A program made the position numbers and the translations under genes. Source: Halobaculum sp. MBLA0147 (GTDB taxonomy: Archaea > Halobacteriota > Halobacteria > Halobacteriales > Haloferacaceae). Taken from it: a stretch of 64,000 nt of DNA. Below are positions 62,459 through 64,000 of the stretch, piece by piece (the first letter of the stretch is position 1; each line of letters begins with the position of its first letter). Location of the stretch: NCBI RefSeq assembly GCF_041361345.1, contig NZ_JBGKAD010000001.1, positions 1,736,001 through 1,800,000 on the forward strand. The letters run 5' to 3'. The notes under the pieces are model-generated. The model searched no databases. It was not told where the DNA came from and worked only from the letters and a program-made list of their open reading frames with translations.

Positions 62459-62521
62459 GGTTGTGGCACCGGCGAGAACGCGAGGGACGACCCCCGGACG
62501 CCGTCACGCCGGCTCTCACCG

Positions 62522-62923
62522 TCACGCCGTCGCGCCGGCCTTCAACTCGACGCGGTAGCCGAACGGGTCCCGGAGGTACACCGCGTCGGCGGTGCCGGTC
62601 GCGCCGAGCGGCTCGTCGAGTCGGCTCTCGACCGCGAGGTCGTTCTCTTCGAGCGTCGCGACGATCTCGTCGATCCCGGCGTCGACGAGCAGCGCCACGT
62701 GGTCGTAGTTGGTCGCCTCGGGGCGGTCGAACTCCGAGGTGGGCCAGAGGTGGATCACGTGTGCCGGCGCGAGTCGCACGTCGAAGAACGGCTTCTCGTC
62801 GTCGCGGTAGCGGTCCAACCCCTCGATCTCGAGGTCCAACCCGTCGCGGTAGAACGCGAGCGCGTCGTCGACGCCGTCCGCCGGAATCCGGAGGTTCACG
62901 TGGTCGATGGCTGTGACGTTCAC
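62522..62923 (-). CDS. VOC-family (glyoxalase/dioxygenase fold) protein
   Basis: A 133-residue protein. IDHVNLRIPADGVDDALAFY with His near residue 7, a second His in AHVIHLWP or NYDHVALLV, and Glu in YRVELK form the metal site of the vicinal oxygen chelate fold. Such enzymes act as lyases, dioxygenases or resistance proteins. The substrate is unknown. GTG at 62923 starts at the conserved first strand. Confidence 0.88.
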   Translation of the reverse strand: MNVTAIDHVNLRIPADGVDDALAFYRDGLDLEIEGLDRYRDDEKPFFDVRLAPAHVIHLWPTSEFDRPEATNYDHVALLVDAGIDEIVATLEENDLAVESRLDEPLGATGTADAVYLRDPFGYRVELKAGATA

Positions 62924-63002
62924 GGCTCCGTGTCGGGGCGCGACGCGCAACAATCTGTCTCTAGGCCGTGTCGTCTGTCAACCCAAAGTGGTTTACAGCC
63001 CG

Positions 63003-63010
63003 GATATAAA
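63003..63010 (+). promoter_or_regulatory. TATA element of the SatD-type operon, flanked by inverted repeats
   Basis: GATATAAA lies 25-32 bp before the ATG at 63035. It is bracketed by TGTCAAC (62976-62982) and GTTGACA (63020-63026), an inverted pair 37 bp apart that could bind a repressor. Confidence 0.6.
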
Positions 63011-63034
63011 GTGTATTCTGTTGACACGCTCACG

Positions 63035-63682
63035 ATGACGGAGACTGCCTGGATCCTGCTCGGCGACGTGATCGACTCCCGAGAGATAGCCGACAGAGAT
63101 GCGTTCGAGACGAGGCTCACGGGCACACTTCGGCGGGTTGCCGACGAGTACGAGGAGGACGTGATCGAGGCGCCGAGACGCATCAAGGGGATCGACGAGA
63201 TCGCGGGCGTGCTCGGCTCCGTGGAGAACGTCGTCGGCGTCCAACGACAGATCTCGCTGGGCGTTCACCCGGAACGAATCCGTCTCGTCGTCGTCCGTGG
63301 TGACGTGGAACGGGTCGGCGCCGGCGACGTGACCGAGATGCGTGGGGCCGGGTTCGCCGACGCCGCCGACGAACTCGACCGCGTCGAGGCGGCGGGAGAG
63401 ACGTTCTCGCTCGTCGGGCTCCCGAGACGGGCAGCGTCACTGTCGGCGACGGTGAACTTGCTCGACTACGTCCGGAGCACGTGGACCGAACGACGCGTCG
63501 AGGTGCTCCGCGCGGTCGAGACGCACGGTAGTCAGGCAGCGGCAGCGTCGGAACTCGGCGTCTCTCGACAGGCCATCAACGGACACCTCACCGACGAGTC
63601 GGTCAAGACGGTCGATGCGGTCGAACGTACGCTCTCCGAGGAGTTGTCCTCGCTGGCTGCCACCAGTTCGACAGAAATTTGA
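63035..63682 (+). CDS. SatD-family DNA-binding protein
   Basis: A 215-residue protein. AWILLGDVIDSREIADRD at the start and LGVHPERIRLVVVRGDVERVG match SatD, a family first seen in an acid-stress locus and widespread in archaea. The C-terminus is a helix-turn-helix (GSQAAAASELGVSRQAINGHL) that may bind its own operator; inverted repeats flank the promoter. A membrane-protein gene follows 24 bp downstream. Confidence 0.82.
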   Translation: MTETAWILLGDVIDSREIADRDAFETRLTGTLRRVADEYEEDVIEAPRRIKGIDEIAGVLGSVENVVGVQRQISLGVHPERIRLVVVRGDVERVGAGDVTEMRGAGFADAADELDRVEAAGETFSLVGLPRRAASLSATVNLLDYVRSTWTERRVEVLRAVETHGSQAAAASELGVSRQAINGHLTDESVKTVDAVERTLSEELSSLAATSSTEI

Positions 63683-63706
63683 CTATTCTTGGCAGCAGCC
63701 GTACCG

Positions 63707-64000
63707 ATGCCTCCGTCGTTGTTGTTCGAGAGTGTCGTCACCGCCCCGGTCGCAGCGGTTCTGATCGTCTCTGTCGCGCTGATCGTCTTGCTCGTGACGA
63801 GTGGTGTGGTGGTCAACGCCGCACTCGGGTTGGCCGGGGTCGATCCAGAGACCCCGAGAGCCGACAGTAGCGAAGGTGGTGACGACTCGGAAGCGACCCA
63901 ACGACGTGTCGACACGGGCAGAGTGATCGGGAAGGTGGAGAACGTTCTCGTCGTCACCCTCACACTCGTCGGTGGGTACACTGCACTCGGCGTGATCTTC
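63707..64000 (+). CDS. Membrane partner of SatD, truncated by window end
   Basis: The first 98 codons are visible: helix one is TAPVAAVLIVSVALIVLLVTSG, then an acidic loop, then GRVIGKVENVLVVTLTLVGGYTALGVIF. The GKxEN motif followed by a hydrophobic helix is what I recall for the usual neighbour of archaeal SatD. It probably sits in the cell membrane with SatD as a cytoplasmic regulator. ATG at 63707. Confidence 0.75.
   Translation, partial: MPPSLLFESVVTAPVAAVLIVSVALIVLLVTSGVVVNAALGLAGVDPETPRADSSEGGDDSEATQRRVDTGRVIGKVENVLVVTLTLVGGYTALGVIF

Overview
The window reads as chromosomal DNA of an extremely halophilic archaeon (class Halobacteria). It is very GC-rich, its proteins are strongly acidic, many starts are GTG or leaderless, and genes are often joined by GTGA/ATGA overlaps. 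Family markers agree: Cdc48, Orc1/Cdc6, ribosomal protein L40e, Sec61 beta, CofH, a bacterioruberin/lycopene-type UbiA enzyme, a DUF99 protein and a haloarchaeal-type chemotaxis transducer. No rRNA, CRISPR array, prophage or intact transposon was found. There is one tRNA, tRNA-Thr(CGT).

Region by region. 1-5.8 kb (minus strand): a four-gene cytoskeletal-looking cluster with two non-canonical tubulin/FtsZ-superfamily proteins (one cut by the window edge, one carrying an N-terminal C2H2 zinc finger), a soluble helical protein and a four-TM membrane protein with a long helical tail. 5.9 kb: tRNA-Thr. 6.1-11 kb: a RadA-like protein without a Walker A motif, a small protein and a family B polymerase with altered exonuclease and motif C residues, preceded by two 14-18 bp palindromes and an Orc1/Cdc6 gene. 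11-16.4 kb: beta-propeller, GrpB, a VapB antitoxin with a broken VapC, family 4 uracil-DNA glycosylase, DUF5786, DUF99 and CofH. 16.5-22 kb: a translationally coupled DUF58/DUF4129 membrane cluster with a duplicated DUF4129 gene. 22-27.3 kb: Cdc48 with its small partner, a UbiA-lycopene cyclase fusion and a Yip1-like protein. 27.4-37 kb: S9 peptidase, orphan solute-binding lipoprotein, TruA, transducer, glutamate dehydrogenase, and a divergent CitE/MaoC pair that may act in C4/C5-CoA metabolism.

37-48.5 kb: a tiny Tat-exported cysteine-rich protein, DoxX-like protein, acyl-CoA carboxylase carboxyltransferase, AbrB-like protein, PyrD, an ArsR-type regulator, a DUF6338-like/winged-helix convergent pair, SurE, a RecA-fold protein, a type IV pilin and an MBL hydrolase. 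48.8-54.8 kb: L40e, thioredoxin, Sec61 beta, PdxT-HisE, HisH, an Lrp regulator coupled to an aminotransferase, and a flippase-like membrane protein. 54.8-60.6 kb: two consecutive MoeA-type proteins (one with a substrate-binding tail) and an ABC-2 exporter. 60.6-64 kb: the right-end hairpin of an IS200/IS605-type element, two very small candidate genes, a DUF5828-type protein, a VOC protein and a SatD/membrane-protein operon running off the end.

A recurring trait is short tandem repeats. Some are in frame and lengthen acidic linkers (24, 27, 33 and 39 bp units). Others sit in intergenic DNA or across the stop codons of genes (17, 19/38, 23, 33 and 70 bp units). The strongest candidates for under-described biology are the double-tubulin cluster, the degenerate RadA/PolB operon with its palindromic control region, and the cysteine-rich exported peptide.
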